Source: Streptomyces sp. CNQ-509 (lineage in GTDB: Bacteria; Actinomycetota; Actinomycetes; Streptomycetales; Streptomycetaceae). From it: a stretch of DNA of 64,000 nt. The notes below the pieces were generated by a model. That model worked only from the letters and a program-made list of their open reading frames with translations, did no database searches and had not been told where the DNA came from. Positions 34,328 through 43,618 of this stretch are shown one piece after another. The stretch is taken from NCBI RefSeq assembly GCF_001011035.1, contig NZ_CP011492.1, positions 7,247,447 to 7,311,446 of the forward strand. The letters are read 5' to 3'. Every line of letters starts with the position of its first letter. The first letter of the stretch is position 1. Position numbers and translations under genes: made by a program.

Positions 34328-34921
34328 ATGGAATCCGAGAGCCCCGTCAAGGCGGCCGTCATCTACTACAGCGCCACCGGCATTGTGCACTCGCTCGCGC
34401 TCGCGGCGGTGGAGGGCGCCGAGAAGGCGGGTGCGGAGGTGCGGCTGCGGCGCGTGCCGGAGACGGCGGGGGAGGGGGCGATAGCGGCGAGACCCGAGTG
34501 GGCACGGCACCGCGGCGGGACCGCGGACGTGCCCGAGGCCGCCGTCGACGACCTGGACTGGGCCGACGTGGTGCTCTTCGGCACCCCGACGCGGCTCGGG
34601 AACATGTCCGCCCAGGTGAAGGCGTTCATCGACACCACGGGACCGCTGTCGTCCGCGGGCGGGCTCGCGGACAAGGTGTACTCCGCCTTCACCGCCGTCG
34701 ACACCGCCCACGGCGGGCAGGGCGCCGGCCTCCTGGCCCTGGCCAACGTCTTCTACCACTGGGGCGGCATCATCGTGCCGCCCGGCAGCCCGGAGCCCGT
34801 CCCGGACGGCTCGGGGGAGGGGCCGCCCGGCGACGTGGCGCTGGAGGCGGCCCGCTACCAGGCGTGGCGCGCCGTCACGACCGCCGCCGCGCTCGGCGCC
34901 CGCCGCCCGCACCCCGTCTGA
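34328..34921 (+). CDS. Flavodoxin-like NAD(P)H:quinone oxidoreductase (WrbA-type)
   Basis: A 197-residue FMN protein. The phosphate-binding loop is AAVIYYSATGIVHSLALAA (about 9-27), the second FMN contact is LFGTPTRLGNMSAQVKAFID (about 82-101), then TAHGGQGAGLLALANVFYHW and GGIIVPPG. These match WrbA-like two-electron quinone reductases that limit redox cycling. ATG 34328 is preferred over 34286 because GAGAGG precedes it and the flavodoxin fold starts right after. Likely controlled by the divergent ECF41 sigma factor; in many genomes such sigmas drive one neighbouring redox gene. Confidence 0.88.
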   Translation: MESESPVKAAVIYYSATGIVHSLALAAVEGAEKAGAEVRLRRVPETAGEGAIAARPEWARHRGGTADVPEAAVDDLDWADVVLFGTPTRLGNMSAQVKAFIDTTGPLSSAGGLADKVYSAFTAVDTAHGGQGAGLLALANVFYHWGGIIVPPGSPEPVPDGSGEGPPGDVALEAARYQAWRAVTTAAALGARRPHPV

Positions 34922-34993
34922 GGGCCGCGGCGGTACGGGCCGGGGGCCGGGGCCCGTTCCCCTGCCGACGGCGGGCGTGATCCGTACGATCCG

Positions 34994-36889
34994 CTACGGC
35001 CCGGAGCGCCCGGCGCCGCCCGCCTGCCGCTCCGTGCTCCGCTCCGCGACCCGCTCCGCATCCTGCTCCGCGTCCGCCGCGCGCCCCGCCGACCACGCCC
35101 GCCACAGCGCCGCGTACGGCCCGTCCGCGGCCCGCAGTTCGTCGTGCGTCCCGCTCTCCGCGACCCGGCCCCCCTCCATCACCACGACCCGGTCCGCCGC
35201 CGCGGCCTGGCTCAGCCGGTGCGCGACGACCAGCGCCGTACGCCCTTCGAGCGCGCGCTCCGCCGCCTCCTCCAGCCGCCGGGCGCCGAGGCTGCCCGCC
35301 TCCGCGGTGGCCTCGTCGAGCACCGCGACCGGCGGGTCGGCCAGCACCAGCCGGGCCAGCGCGAGCTGCTGGGCCCGGTCCGCCGTCAGCCGGTGACCGC
35401 CCTCGCCCACCACCGTGTCCAGTCCCTCCGGCAGCGCCTCGGCCCAGCCCAGCGCGCCCACCCGGGCCAGCGCCTCGCGCAGCTCCTCGTCGTCGGCGCC
35501 CGGCCGGGCCAGCCGCAGGTCGTCGGCGAGCCGGCCGGCGAAGACGTGCACCTCCTGGGTGACCAGCGCGACAGTACGGCCCGGCTCGTCCGGTGCCGCG
35601 CCGCCCACGTCGATGCTCCCGGCGGCCGGGACGTGGATGCCCGCGAGCAGCTTGGCCAGCGTGCTCTTGCCCGCCCCGCTCGCACCCACCAGCGCCACCT
35701 TCTCCTTCGGCCGCAGCTCCAGGTCCACGTCGCGCAGCACAGGACGGCCCGGCTCGTACGCGTGGGAGACCCCGCTCACCGACACCCCGACCGCGGGCCG
35801 CGGGCCCTCCGCGGGCCCCGTCCGGCCGGCGCCTGCGCGCGCGTCCACGACGCCGACCAGCCGTGCAAGACCCGCCGTCGCCGCCTGCGCGTCGTCGAGG
35901 AGCACCAGCGCCACGTTCACGGGCCCGAACAGCGAGTGGAAGTAGAGCGCGGCGGCCGTCGCCGTGCCGATCGACGCGGAGCCGTCGCGCACCAGCACGT
36001 ACCCCGCCACAAGCACCGCGGACAGTCCCAGGTACTCCGCCACGTGCAGCCGGTTGTAGAAGCCCGTCAGCAGTCGCACCCCGCGCAGCCTGAGGTCCAC
36101 CGCGGCGCGCGAGCGGGCGTCCACGCGCCCGGCGTGCAGCGCCTCCAGCCGGTGCGCGCGTACGGTGGCCGCGCCGCTGACGGTGTCGAGGAGCTGCTGT
36201 TGCTGCGCCCCGGTGGCGACGCGCTCGCGCGCGTAGAGGGGCACCGCGCGGCGGACGTACCAGCGGGCCGTGTACGCCTGCACGGGCACCGCGAGCAGCG
36301 CGGCGAGGAGGAAGCGCCAGTCGAGGACCGCCAGCGCGCCGAGCGTGAGCACGATGGCCAGGACGGAGGAGGCGAGTTGGGGCAGCGCGCCGCGGACCGC
36401 CTCGGCGACGCGGGAGACGTCGCGGGTGACGCGAGCGGTCAGGTCGCCGGAGCCGGCCTTCTCCAGCCGGTCGAGCGGCAGCCGCAGCGCGCGCTCGACG
36501 AACCGTTCGCGCAGCTCGGCGAGGACGGTCTCGCCGAGCCGGGAGACCATCGTCCGGCCGATCGCGGTCAGCACGCCCTGGCCGGCGGCCACGGCGACCA
36601 GCAGCACGACGGGCAGCGTGAGCGCGCCGGCCTCGCGGCGGTCGGTGACCAGGTCGACGATGTGGCCCAGCAGTGGCTGGGTGAGCAGCCCGACGGCGGT
36701 GGCCGCGGCCATCATCGCGAACGCGGTCCACGCCAGCGCCCGGCGCGGGCGCAGCAGTTCGCGCACGGCGGCGCGGGTGCGGGCGGGGGTGGCGGTGGGG
36801 AGCAGGTCGCGGGCGTCGCCGCCGCGCCGGTCCCGGGCCCCGTCGGGGCCGTCGTGCGCGTCGTCGAACGGGCCGGGAGCCGCGGTCAT
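34994..36889 (-). CDS. ABC exporter-fold half-transporter with degenerate signature motif
   Basis: A 631-residue fused permease-ATPase. The membrane domain spans about 55-345. The ATPase domain (about 375-600) has an intact Walker A VGASGAGKSTLAK, Walker B VAVLDEATA with the catalytic Glu, and H-loop VVAHRLSQ. The signature is altered to LTADRAQQLALARL. The upstream partner has the opposite defects, so the two should form one working ATP site together. ATG overlaps the partner's stop (ATGA). Behind an iron box, so iron-siderophore transport in the manner of IrtAB/YbtPQ, or siderophore export, is the best guess. Confidence 0.85.
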   Translation of the reverse strand: MTAAPGPFDDAHDGPDGARDRRGGDARDLLPTATPARTRAAVRELLRPRRALAWTAFAMMAAATAVGLLTQPLLGHIVDLVTDRREAGALTLPVVLLVAVAAGQGVLTAIGRTMVSRLGETVLAELRERFVERALRLPLDRLEKAGSGDLTARVTRDVSRVAEAVRGALPQLASSVLAIVLTLGALAVLDWRFLLAALLAVPVQAYTARWYVRRAVPLYARERVATGAQQQQLLDTVSGAATVRAHRLEALHAGRVDARSRAAVDLRLRGVRLLTGFYNRLHVAEYLGLSAVLVAGYVLVRDGSASIGTATAAALYFHSLFGPVNVALVLLDDAQAATAGLARLVGVVDARAGAGRTGPAEGPRPAVGVSVSGVSHAYEPGRPVLRDVDLELRPKEKVALVGASGAGKSTLAKLLAGIHVPAAGSIDVGGAAPDEPGRTVALVTQEVHVFAGRLADDLRLARPGADDEELREALARVGALGWAEALPEGLDTVVGEGGHRLTADRAQQLALARLVLADPPVAVLDEATAEAGSLGARRLEEAAERALEGRTALVVAHRLSQAAAADRVVVMEGGRVAESGTHDELRAADGPYAALWRAWSAGRAADAEQDAERVAERSTERQAGGAGRSGP

Positions 36890-38735
36890 GCGAGCACCGC
36901 CGCCCGGTAGGCCGACTCGTCGCGTACGAGGTCCGCGTGCGGCCCTTCGGCGGCGACCCGGCCGGCGTCGACGAACACGACCCGGTCGGCGACCGCGAGC
37001 AGGGCGGGGCTGTTGGTGACCAGCAGGGTGGTCATCCCGGCGCGGTGGTCGCGCAGCCCCTCGGCTATCCGGGCCTCGGTGACCACGTCCACGGCGGTGG
37101 TCGGGTCGTGGACGACGAGCACGGGCCGCCCGGCGTGCAGCGCGCGGGCCAGGGCGACGCGCTGCCGCTGCCCGCCGGAGAGCGCGCGCCCGGCCTCGCC
37201 GACCTCGGTTTCGCTGCCGCGGGGCAGCGCCCGGCACACCTCGTCGGCCGCAGCGGCGGCCATCGCCGGTCCGGGGTCGCGCCCGGGCGGCTCGGGCCCG
37301 GAACGGGCGGCCCCTGCAGGTGCTTTGCCGCCGTCCGCGGGTCCGGACTGCCGGCGTCGCCTCCCGCGCCGCCGGCTCCGGTACGGGCACCGTCCGCGAG
37401 CCCGCTGCCCACGGCGGCCGTACCCCCCTGCCCCGCGCCCGCCGCGACGTTCTCGCCCACCGTGCCCGCGAAGAGGTCCGCGTCGTGCGCCGCCACCAGG
37501 ACCGCCGTCCGCAGCTCCGCCGGGTCGAGCCCCGTCAGCGGGACCCCGTCCAGCTCCACCACCCCCGCCGCCGGGTCCTCGATCCGGCCCAGGCACCGCA
37601 GCAGGGCCTCCGCTGCGGCCGGTTCCGTCGTTGCGACCCCGACCAGCTCCCCGGCCGCGACCGCCAAGTCCACCTCGGTGAGCGCCCCGAGTTCCACGCC
37701 GCGCAGCCGCAGTTCGCCGCGGACGGGCTCGGCGAGCCGCCGGTCGCCGGGCACCACGGCGGGCGCCGCGGCCAGCACCTCGGCGACCCGCGCCGCCGAC
37801 GCCCGCGCCTGGGCGAACTCGGCGTTGACGTAGGCGAACACCTGCAGCGGCGTCAGCAGGAACTGCGCGAGCCCGACGGCCGCGACGAGCTGCCCCAGCG
37901 TGATGTCGCCGCTGAGCGCGAGCCGGCCGCCGACCAGCGCCACCAGCGCGATGAAGCCGCCGGTCAGCGTGAGTACGACGCCGTTCTGCCAGCTCTCGGC
38001 GCGCGCGGCGCGCAGCGTGGCGGCCAGCGAGTCGCGGCTGGTGGCCCGGTAGCGCTCGACGGCCGCGTCCCGCGCGCCGATGCCCTTGAGCACCCGCAGC
38101 CCGGCGATCAGGTCGGCGGCGACGCCCGACGCGGTGGCCGCCTGCTCCTGCTCGGCCGCGCTGCGGTGCTCCAGCGGCTTGCTCAGCAGATGGCCCAGCC
38201 ACACCAGCACGGGCGTGCCGGCCAGCACGAGAAGTCCCAGGGGTACGGAGATGAGCAGCAGCGCCACCGCGCTGACCGCCGCGCCCGCGAGCCCCGAGAC
38301 GCCGACGGTCACGACCATGACGATGGAGCCGACGCGCTTGGCGTCGTCGGTGGCGATGTTCGCCACCGCGCCCGGCAGCCGGCCGCGCTCGGCGCCGCCG
38401 CGCGGGTCGAGCACCCGGCCCACCAGCTCCAGCCGCACCCGGTGCGCGGCGAGTTCCGCCGCCCGCTCGGCCGCCCTGACCCCGAGGCGGAAGCTGAACG
38501 CGAGCATGACGTACACCGCGACGAGCACGAGGAGCCAGCGCACCAGCGCGCCCGCGTCGTCCCCGGCGACCGCGTCGTCGATGACCATGCCGATGAGCAC
38601 CGGCACCAGTGCCTCGCCGAGCTGGTGCCCGACCGCCAGCACCGAGCCGATCGCGACACCGCGCCGCTGTCCCGCGATCGCGCCCTTCAGCACGTCCCGC
38701 CCCGACGGTTTCTGCGCAGCCACCCGCCACCCCAC
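36886..38735 (-). pseudogene. ABC exporter-fold half-transporter, frameshifted, degenerate Walker A
   Basis: Partner of the downstream gene. One frame (38735 down to about 37300) encodes the membrane domain and the start of the ATPase: LIGMVIDDAVAGDD, RLELVGRVLDPRGG, FAGTVGENVAAGAG. A second frame continues with AAAADEVCRALPRGSETEVG, signature ALSGGQRQRVALARA, Walker B VLVVHDPTTAVD (Pro for the catalytic Glu) and LLVTNSPALL. The Walker A position reads GVATTEPAAAEALLRC, without GxGKS. The two frames are joined in a Gly/Pro/Ala-rich stretch near 37270-37400, so one indel, real or a sequencing error, breaks the gene. GTG 38735 or 38723 could start it. Confidence 0.75.
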
Positions 38736-38761
38736 CTCTTCTTCTCCCGGTTCGGAACCGA

Positions 38762-38780
38762 ATAGGTAAGGCTAGCCTAA
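38762..38780. promoter_or_regulatory. Iron box (DmdR/IdeR-type)
   Basis: ATAGGTAAGGCTAGCCTAA agrees with the remembered consensus TTAGGTTAGGCTAACCTAA at 16 of 19 positions. It is 27 bp upstream of the ABC gene start at 38735 and lies between that gene and the divergent monooxygenase. It predicts iron-dependent repression of the ABC pair. Confidence 0.7.
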
Positions 38781-38971
38781 GTAATCGATCCGGATCCCGG
38801 GGGTCCGCGAGCGGGTCCGCGGTCCCGACTCGGCCGTACGCAGGGGTGGTTGGGGCCCCGCCGATCTCTTGACGCGGTGATCGCGTTGGGGAAGGTTGTT
38901 GCCCGGACGTGCGGGAGAGCCGGCCCGGCGCGGAGCGTCGCGGTGCCGGCCCGAGGAACAGAGGGGAGACC

Positions 38972-40195
38972 GTGGTGGACGAGGACTCCGTCGCCGTGGT
39001 GGGCGGGAGCATCGCGGGGTGCGCCACGGCGCAGGCGGTGGCGCGGGCGGGTGCGGGGCGGGTCACCGTCTTCGAGCGGGCCGGCGGCGAGCTGCGCGAC
39101 CGCGGCGTGGGCATAGGTCTGCACGACGCGCGGTTCGCGGAGCTGGAGGCCGCGGGGTACGTGGACTCGTCGATGCCCTGGTCGGGGCTGAACCGCCGGG
39201 TGTGGACGATCCGCGACGGAGACGCCGAGCTGGGCCACGGGTTCGCCGAGCAGCACTTCCCGTTCCGCTCCTACAACTGGGGCTCGCTCTGGCACGAGCT
39301 GCGCAACCGGGTGCCCGAGTCGGTCACGTACCACACGGGCGCGGCCGTGACCGTCGTGGAGCAGGACGCGGACGGCGTCACCCTCAAGCTCGCCGACGGC
39401 CGGCAGGAGCGCTTCGCCGCGGTGATCGGCGCGGACGGGTACCGCTCGGTGGTCCGCGAGGCGATGTTCCCCGGGCTCGCCCCCGACTACGCCGGCTACC
39501 TCGGCTGGCGCGGCACGTCTGCCCCGGTCGCGGGCGACCCCGAGACGGACGGCGCCGAGGCGCGCGTGGTCGTCTTCCCCGGCGGCCACTGCATGATGTA
39601 CCTCATCCCCGCCGCGGGCGGCGGCTTCCGGATGAACTGGGTGCTCTACGCCGTCCCGCCGGACGACCCCGACCTGCTGCTCGACCTGCGCACCCCGACC
39701 TCGCTGCCGCCGGGCCGGGTCGCCGCGAAGCTCACCGCGTACCTGCGCGACCTGGTCGCCGAGCACTTCCCCCCGTACTGGGGCCGGTGCGTGCTGCGTA
39801 CCGCGCCCGAGGACTCCTTCATCCAGCCGATCTACGACCTGGAGGTGCCGCGGCTCGCCGTGGGCCGGCTGCTGCTCGCGGGCGACGCCGCCACGGTCGT
39901 ACGGCCGCACACCGGCGGCGGCAGCGTCAAGGCGCTTCAGGACGCCACGGCGCTGGAGGCCGCCTGCCGCGCCGGGGGCGACTGGCCGGAGATCGCCGCC
40001 GCGTACGACGCGGACCGCACCGCCGTCGGCGCCGCCATGGTCGCCCTCGGCCGCCGGCTGGGCCGGGCCCAGGTCGAAGAGACCCCGGACTGGCAGAAGA
40101 TGGGGCAGCAGGAGTTCGATGCCTGGTGGCAGGAGCAGAACCAGGGCCCCGACCGCAGCAGCGGCTTCGGCGGGCACGCGCTCAAACGCGGCTGA
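38972..40195 (+). CDS. FAD-dependent monooxygenase (PHBH/aromatic hydroxylase-like)
   Basis: A 407-residue group A flavin monooxygenase. It has the N-terminal Rossmann motif VVGGSIAGCATAQAVARAG, the DG motif IGADGYRSVVREAMFPG and the GD motif LLLAGDAATVVRPHTGGG followed by ALQDATAL. GTG 38972 (or 38975) has GAGGGGAG upstream; the 21 residues upstream in this frame are charged low complexity. It stands alone, divergent from the iron-regulated ABC pair. The substrate is unknown. Confidence 0.85.
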   Translation: MVDEDSVAVVGGSIAGCATAQAVARAGAGRVTVFERAGGELRDRGVGIGLHDARFAELEAAGYVDSSMPWSGLNRRVWTIRDGDAELGHGFAEQHFPFRSYNWGSLWHELRNRVPESVTYHTGAAVTVVEQDADGVTLKLADGRQERFAAVIGADGYRSVVREAMFPGLAPDYAGYLGWRGTSAPVAGDPETDGAEARVVVFPGGHCMMYLIPAAGGGFRMNWVLYAVPPDDPDLLLDLRTPTSLPPGRVAAKLTAYLRDLVAEHFPPYWGRCVLRTAPEDSFIQPIYDLEVPRLAVGRLLLAGDAATVVRPHTGGGSVKALQDATALEAACRAGGDWPEIAAAYDADRTAVGAAMVALGRRLGRAQVEETPDWQKMGQQEFDAWWQEQNQGPDRSSGFGGHALKRG

Positions 40196-40240
40196 GGGGT
40201 GCCGACTTGACCGTGCCCCGGTTCGAACTGCCGTACTATC

Positions 40241-40254
40241 TCTGAAATTTCAGA
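40241..40254. promoter_or_regulatory. Perfect 14-bp AT-rich palindrome in intergenic region
   Basis: TCTGAAATTTCAGA lies 247 bp before cvnA in an unusually AT-rich 292-bp gap (40196-40487). It could be an operator. The remainder of the gap contains no ORF I believe. TTGATGTTG and TAACTTATACTT near 40315-40345 could include a promoter. Confidence 0.4.
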
Positions 40255-40487
40255 CGGAACCTGATCGAAACGGATTGGTCGCAGGTAGAGATTGCATCTC
40301 CCTCGTGCATATTTTGATGTTGTACTCGCCCGTAACTTATACTTCCGACTTAGCATCAGACACATCGCTCAGCCCACCCTCAGCAGGAGCGATGGATGCA
40401 CCGACCCCCACATGTCACACCCTCCCCATCGCAAGGTAATCCCGTGTCAGCTTTACTGTGTCATGACCCCGACGTAGGGGTTGCGTA

Positions 40488-43058
40488 GTGAGGATCAACC
40501 GTCGACTCGTCCTCCTGGTCGCCGTTCCCCTTGTGGTGGCCATCGCTTTTTCCGTGCGAGCACTCGCGCCGGCGACCACCCAGGCGTTCCAGGCCAACAG
40601 GCTGGCGCAGATGGTGGATGCCGCCGAGTCCGCCGCGGAGCTGACCGCCCGGTTGCAGGACGAACGTGCCGCCGCAACCGCGCTGGTCGCCTCCCAGGGC
40701 GATGCCACCGCGTTCCGCAAGGCGACAGACGCCACGGACGCGGGTATCTCGGAGTACACCGAGAAGCGCAGGAAGCTCGAGTCCCTGCCGCACAACGCCA
40801 ATCTCGCCGTGCAGCGGATCGACCGCTCGCTGGCCGAACTGCCCTCGCTGCGCGCTCAGGCGCGCTCGGGCAGCGGCACGCTGTCCGCGCTCGCGTTCGG
40901 ATACCGGATCACGATCGCCGACCTCGTCGACTACCGGGACGGCATCGCCCAGGCCGACGGCGTCGACGCCGACATCGCCGACCGGATCCGGGCCTCCGCC
41001 TCGTTCGCGCGCGCCGAGGAGCACTCGGCTCAGCAACAGGTCGTGGTCCTCAGGGCGTTGGACAACGGCGGCTTCACCGCGGCCTCCCGGCGCACCTTCG
41101 ACGCCACCGAGATCGGCTTCTTCGAGACGATGAGCTCCTTCGTCGCCCTCGGTCCGCAGGAGTGGCGCGCGTGGCTGGAACACGCGCTCTCCGCTCCTGG
41201 CACCCTGCCCGCGCAGGGGATGCAGGACCAGGTGAGCCGCACCCCGATCGGGGCGGAGCTCAGCATCTCCGCCACCGAGTGGAAGGAGGCCACGGCCGAC
41301 CGGCTTACCGAGCTGCGCTCGGTGGAGCGCCGCGTCAACGCGGCCGTGCACAAGGAGGTCACCGAGGAACGGTCCACGCTCATCTGGTGGGCGGTCATCG
41401 AGACCATCGTGGTGCTGGTGACGCTGGTCGGCGTGCTGCTCTTCGCGCTCCGGGTCGGCCGCGTTATCATCCGCCGGCTGCGCGACCTGCGCAACGCGGC
41501 GCACTCGGTGGCCACGGAACGGCTGCCGCAGATCGTCACCGACCTCTCCCAACCCGGCGCGCTCGGCGGCGCCACCCCGGAACAGGTCGCCGACAGCTCC
41601 GGCAGCCCGGTGGAGACCACCGGCGAGGATGAGATCGGCGAGGTCGGCGAGGCGTTCAACTCCGTCCACCACGAGGCGGTACGGCTCGCGGCCCAGCAGG
41701 CGCACGCGCACGAGCAGTTCGCGGAGACCCTGGTCGGCGTCGCCCGCCGCGGTGCGCAGCTCACCTCCGTCATGGTGTCCGAGCTGGACGCGGTCCAGCG
41801 CGACGAGGCCGACCCGGAGCGGATGAAGATCCTCTTCGCGCTCGACCACCTCGCCATCCGCATGGAGCGCAACACCAACAACCTGCTGGTGATGGGCGGT
41901 TACGGACACGCCCGGGTACGCGAATCCGACGCGCCCTGCGCGACGGTGGTCGTCGCCGCCGCCCAGCAGATCGAACGGTTCGAGCGCGTCGCCATGGGGA
42001 TCGTGGAGCAGGGGATCGGCATCGCCGCCCGCGCGGTGCACGACCTCGCGCACATCCTCGCCGAACTCCTCGACAACGCCACCCGGTTCTCGCCCCCCGA
42101 CAAGCAGGTGGGCGTGGCGGTCTGGCGGCTGTGGGACCGCGCCGTGGTGCAGATCGTCGACGAGGGCGTCGGCATGACCCCCGAGCGCCGCGACGAGCTG
42201 AACGCCCGGCTGGCCAACCCGCAGACCGGCGTCGGCGCCGTGCGGTCCATGGGTCTGCACGTCGTGGCCCGGCTCGCCGACCGGCACGGCATCGTGGTCG
42301 AGCTGCGCTCCTCCGCGGGCCCCGGCACCATCGCCGAGGTCACCCTCCCGCCGACGGTCCTCGTGGCCGTCGAGGAGGAGACGATGGTCGAGGGCGAACG
42401 GCCGCTGACGGAGGGGGAGACGAGCGTCTTCGCCGCCCCCAACCGCGCCGTGCCGGGCCCGCGCAAGCCGGTGGACGAGCCCGTCGCCGCCGCCGCGCCC
42501 CGGCGTGGCGCGGCGGGCGCGGGCGGTGCCGCCCCCGGCGGCACCACCCCGCGCGGCGGGACCCCTGGCGCCGCCGCTCCGGGCGGCGCCGTGCCGGGCA
42601 GCGGGGAGGCGGAGGCCGGAGACGGTGGCGCCCGGCGCAACCTGCCGTTCGGCCCGGACTACGACCCGGCCGACCGCGTCGCCGGCGTCAGCCCCTCGGG
42701 GCTGCCCGTGCGGATGCGCCAGCCGGCGGACCAATGGCCGCGGTTCCCCAAGCGCGACGGGGAGAACAAGCCGGGCGGCCGGAGCGAGCGGAAGGCGGCG
42801 CCCACGAAGCGCCGGGACTCCCGGCAGATCTCCGACGTGCTGGCCGCTTACACCCAGGGCATCAGCAGGAGCACCGGCCGCCGTGAGGGAGCCGGAGGGG
42901 CCGCCGATCGCGGCCGCCCGGCAGGTACGGGCGGCAGCGGTGGCGACGGCAACGGCGACGGCCGTCCCCGTAACGACGACGGAGGCCGTGCCCGTACCGC
43001 CAGGAACAGCGGCCGTACCCGGACCGCAAAAGACGACGACTCGCAACGGAGCACGTGA
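40488..43058 (+). CDS. cvnA: Nitrate/nitrite-sensor-type histidine kinase-like protein, CvnA-like
   Basis: An 856-residue membrane sensor. TM1 (about 8-24) and TM2 (about 298-322) flank an extracellular NIT-type domain rich in helices. HAMP (about 322-400) is followed by a coiled dimerisation region with HEQFAETLVGVARRGAQL and NTNNLLVMGGYGHARVRESD. The HATPase domain has LAELLDNATRFSPPDKQV, VQIVDEGVGMTPERRDELN and SMGLHVVARLADRHGI. The last 200 residues are Pro/Gly/Ala-rich and disordered. This is the layout of CvnA of Streptomyces conservons, which lacks a normal phosphoacceptor H-box. GTG start with poor ribosome site. The roadblock protein overlaps it. Confidence 0.85.
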   Translation: MRINRRLVLLVAVPLVVAIAFSVRALAPATTQAFQANRLAQMVDAAESAAELTARLQDERAAATALVASQGDATAFRKATDATDAGISEYTEKRRKLESLPHNANLAVQRIDRSLAELPSLRAQARSGSGTLSALAFGYRITIADLVDYRDGIAQADGVDADIADRIRASASFARAEEHSAQQQVVVLRALDNGGFTAASRRTFDATEIGFFETMSSFVALGPQEWRAWLEHALSAPGTLPAQGMQDQVSRTPIGAELSISATEWKEATADRLTELRSVERRVNAAVHKEVTEERSTLIWWAVIETIVVLVTLVGVLLFALRVGRVIIRRLRDLRNAAHSVATERLPQIVTDLSQPGALGGATPEQVADSSGSPVETTGEDEIGEVGEAFNSVHHEAVRLAAQQAHAHEQFAETLVGVARRGAQLTSVMVSELDAVQRDEADPERMKILFALDHLAIRMERNTNNLLVMGGYGHARVRESDAPCATVVVAAAQQIERFERVAMGIVEQGIGIAARAVHDLAHILAELLDNATRFSPPDKQVGVAVWRLWDRAVVQIVDEGVGMTPERRDELNARLANPQTGVGAVRSMGLHVVARLADRHGIVVELRSSAGPGTIAEVTLPPTVLVAVEEETMVEGERPLTEGETSVFAAPNRAVPGPRKPVDEPVAAAAPRRGAAGAGGAAPGGTTPRGGTPGAAAPGGAVPGSGEAEAGDGGARRNLPFGPDYDPADRVAGVSPSGLPVRMRQPADQWPRFPKRDGENKPGGRSERKAAPTKRRDSRQISDVLAAYTQGISRSTGRREGAGGAADRGRPAGTGGSGGDGNGDGRPRNDDGGRARTARNSGRTRTAKDDDSQRST

Positions 43059-43462
43059 TGACTACCCCATCCACCGCCGACCTGAGCTGGCTGCTGAGTG
43101 ACTTCGCCCGTCGTATTCCCGAGGTCACCCAGGTCATCGCCGTCTCCGTGGACGGCCTCGCCCTGGCCTTCACCGGGGTGGACCAGGACGACGCGGACCG
43201 GCTGGCAGCCATCGCCTCCGGCATCGTCAACCTGCTCTCCGGCGCTGCCCAGTTGATCGAGGCCGACCCCGTCGAGCACAGCCTGACGGCCATGGAGGGC
43301 GGCTACATGTTCTCCATGGCGGTCTCCAGCGGTGCGTCCCTCCTGGTCACCACCAACAGGGACGCCGACATCGGCGAGGTCAGCTACATGATGTCCGAGC
43401 TGATCAACCAGGTGGGCGACGCCCTCAGCCCGCAACTGCGCGACTCGCAGCCCGCTTCCTGA
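43058..43462 (+). CDS. cvnB: Roadblock/LC7-domain protein, CvnB-like
   Basis: A 134-residue single-domain Roadblock/LC7 protein with DLSWLLSDFARRIPEVTQVI, VSVDGLALAFTG and GYMFSMAVSSGASLLVTTN. In conservons CvnB links the sensor CvnA to the GTPase CvnD. Here neither CvnC (DUF742) nor CvnD follows; a hairpin and an ABC transporter come next. The ATG at 43058 overlaps the cvnA stop (TGATG); a GTG directly before it is an alternative. Confidence 0.85.
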   Translation: MTTPSTADLSWLLSDFARRIPEVTQVIAVSVDGLALAFTGVDQDDADRLAAIASGIVNLLSGAAQLIEADPVEHSLTAMEGGYMFSMAVSSGASLLVTTNRDADIGEVSYMMSELINQVGDALSPQLRDSQPAS

Positions 43463-43472
43463 CGCCGCCGCA

Positions 43473-43499
43473 CGGGCGGGACCCCCCTCACCCCGCCCG
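43473..43499 (+). terminator. Hairpin after cvnB
   Basis: CGGGCGGG (43473-43480) and CCCGCCCG (43492-43499) form a perfect 8-bp stem soon after the cvnB stop. It may partly separate cvnAB from the transporter operon at 43619. Confidence 0.45.
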
Positions 43500-43618
43500 C
43501 GCGCCCGGTCGCAAGCTCCGTCGTTCGTCTGCCTGTCGTCGCCCCTCTTCTGCCCCCACCCCGCCCCCCCCGGATCGACCCCCAGCCCATCCCTCATACT
43601 TTTCCCTCGGGAGCCTTC

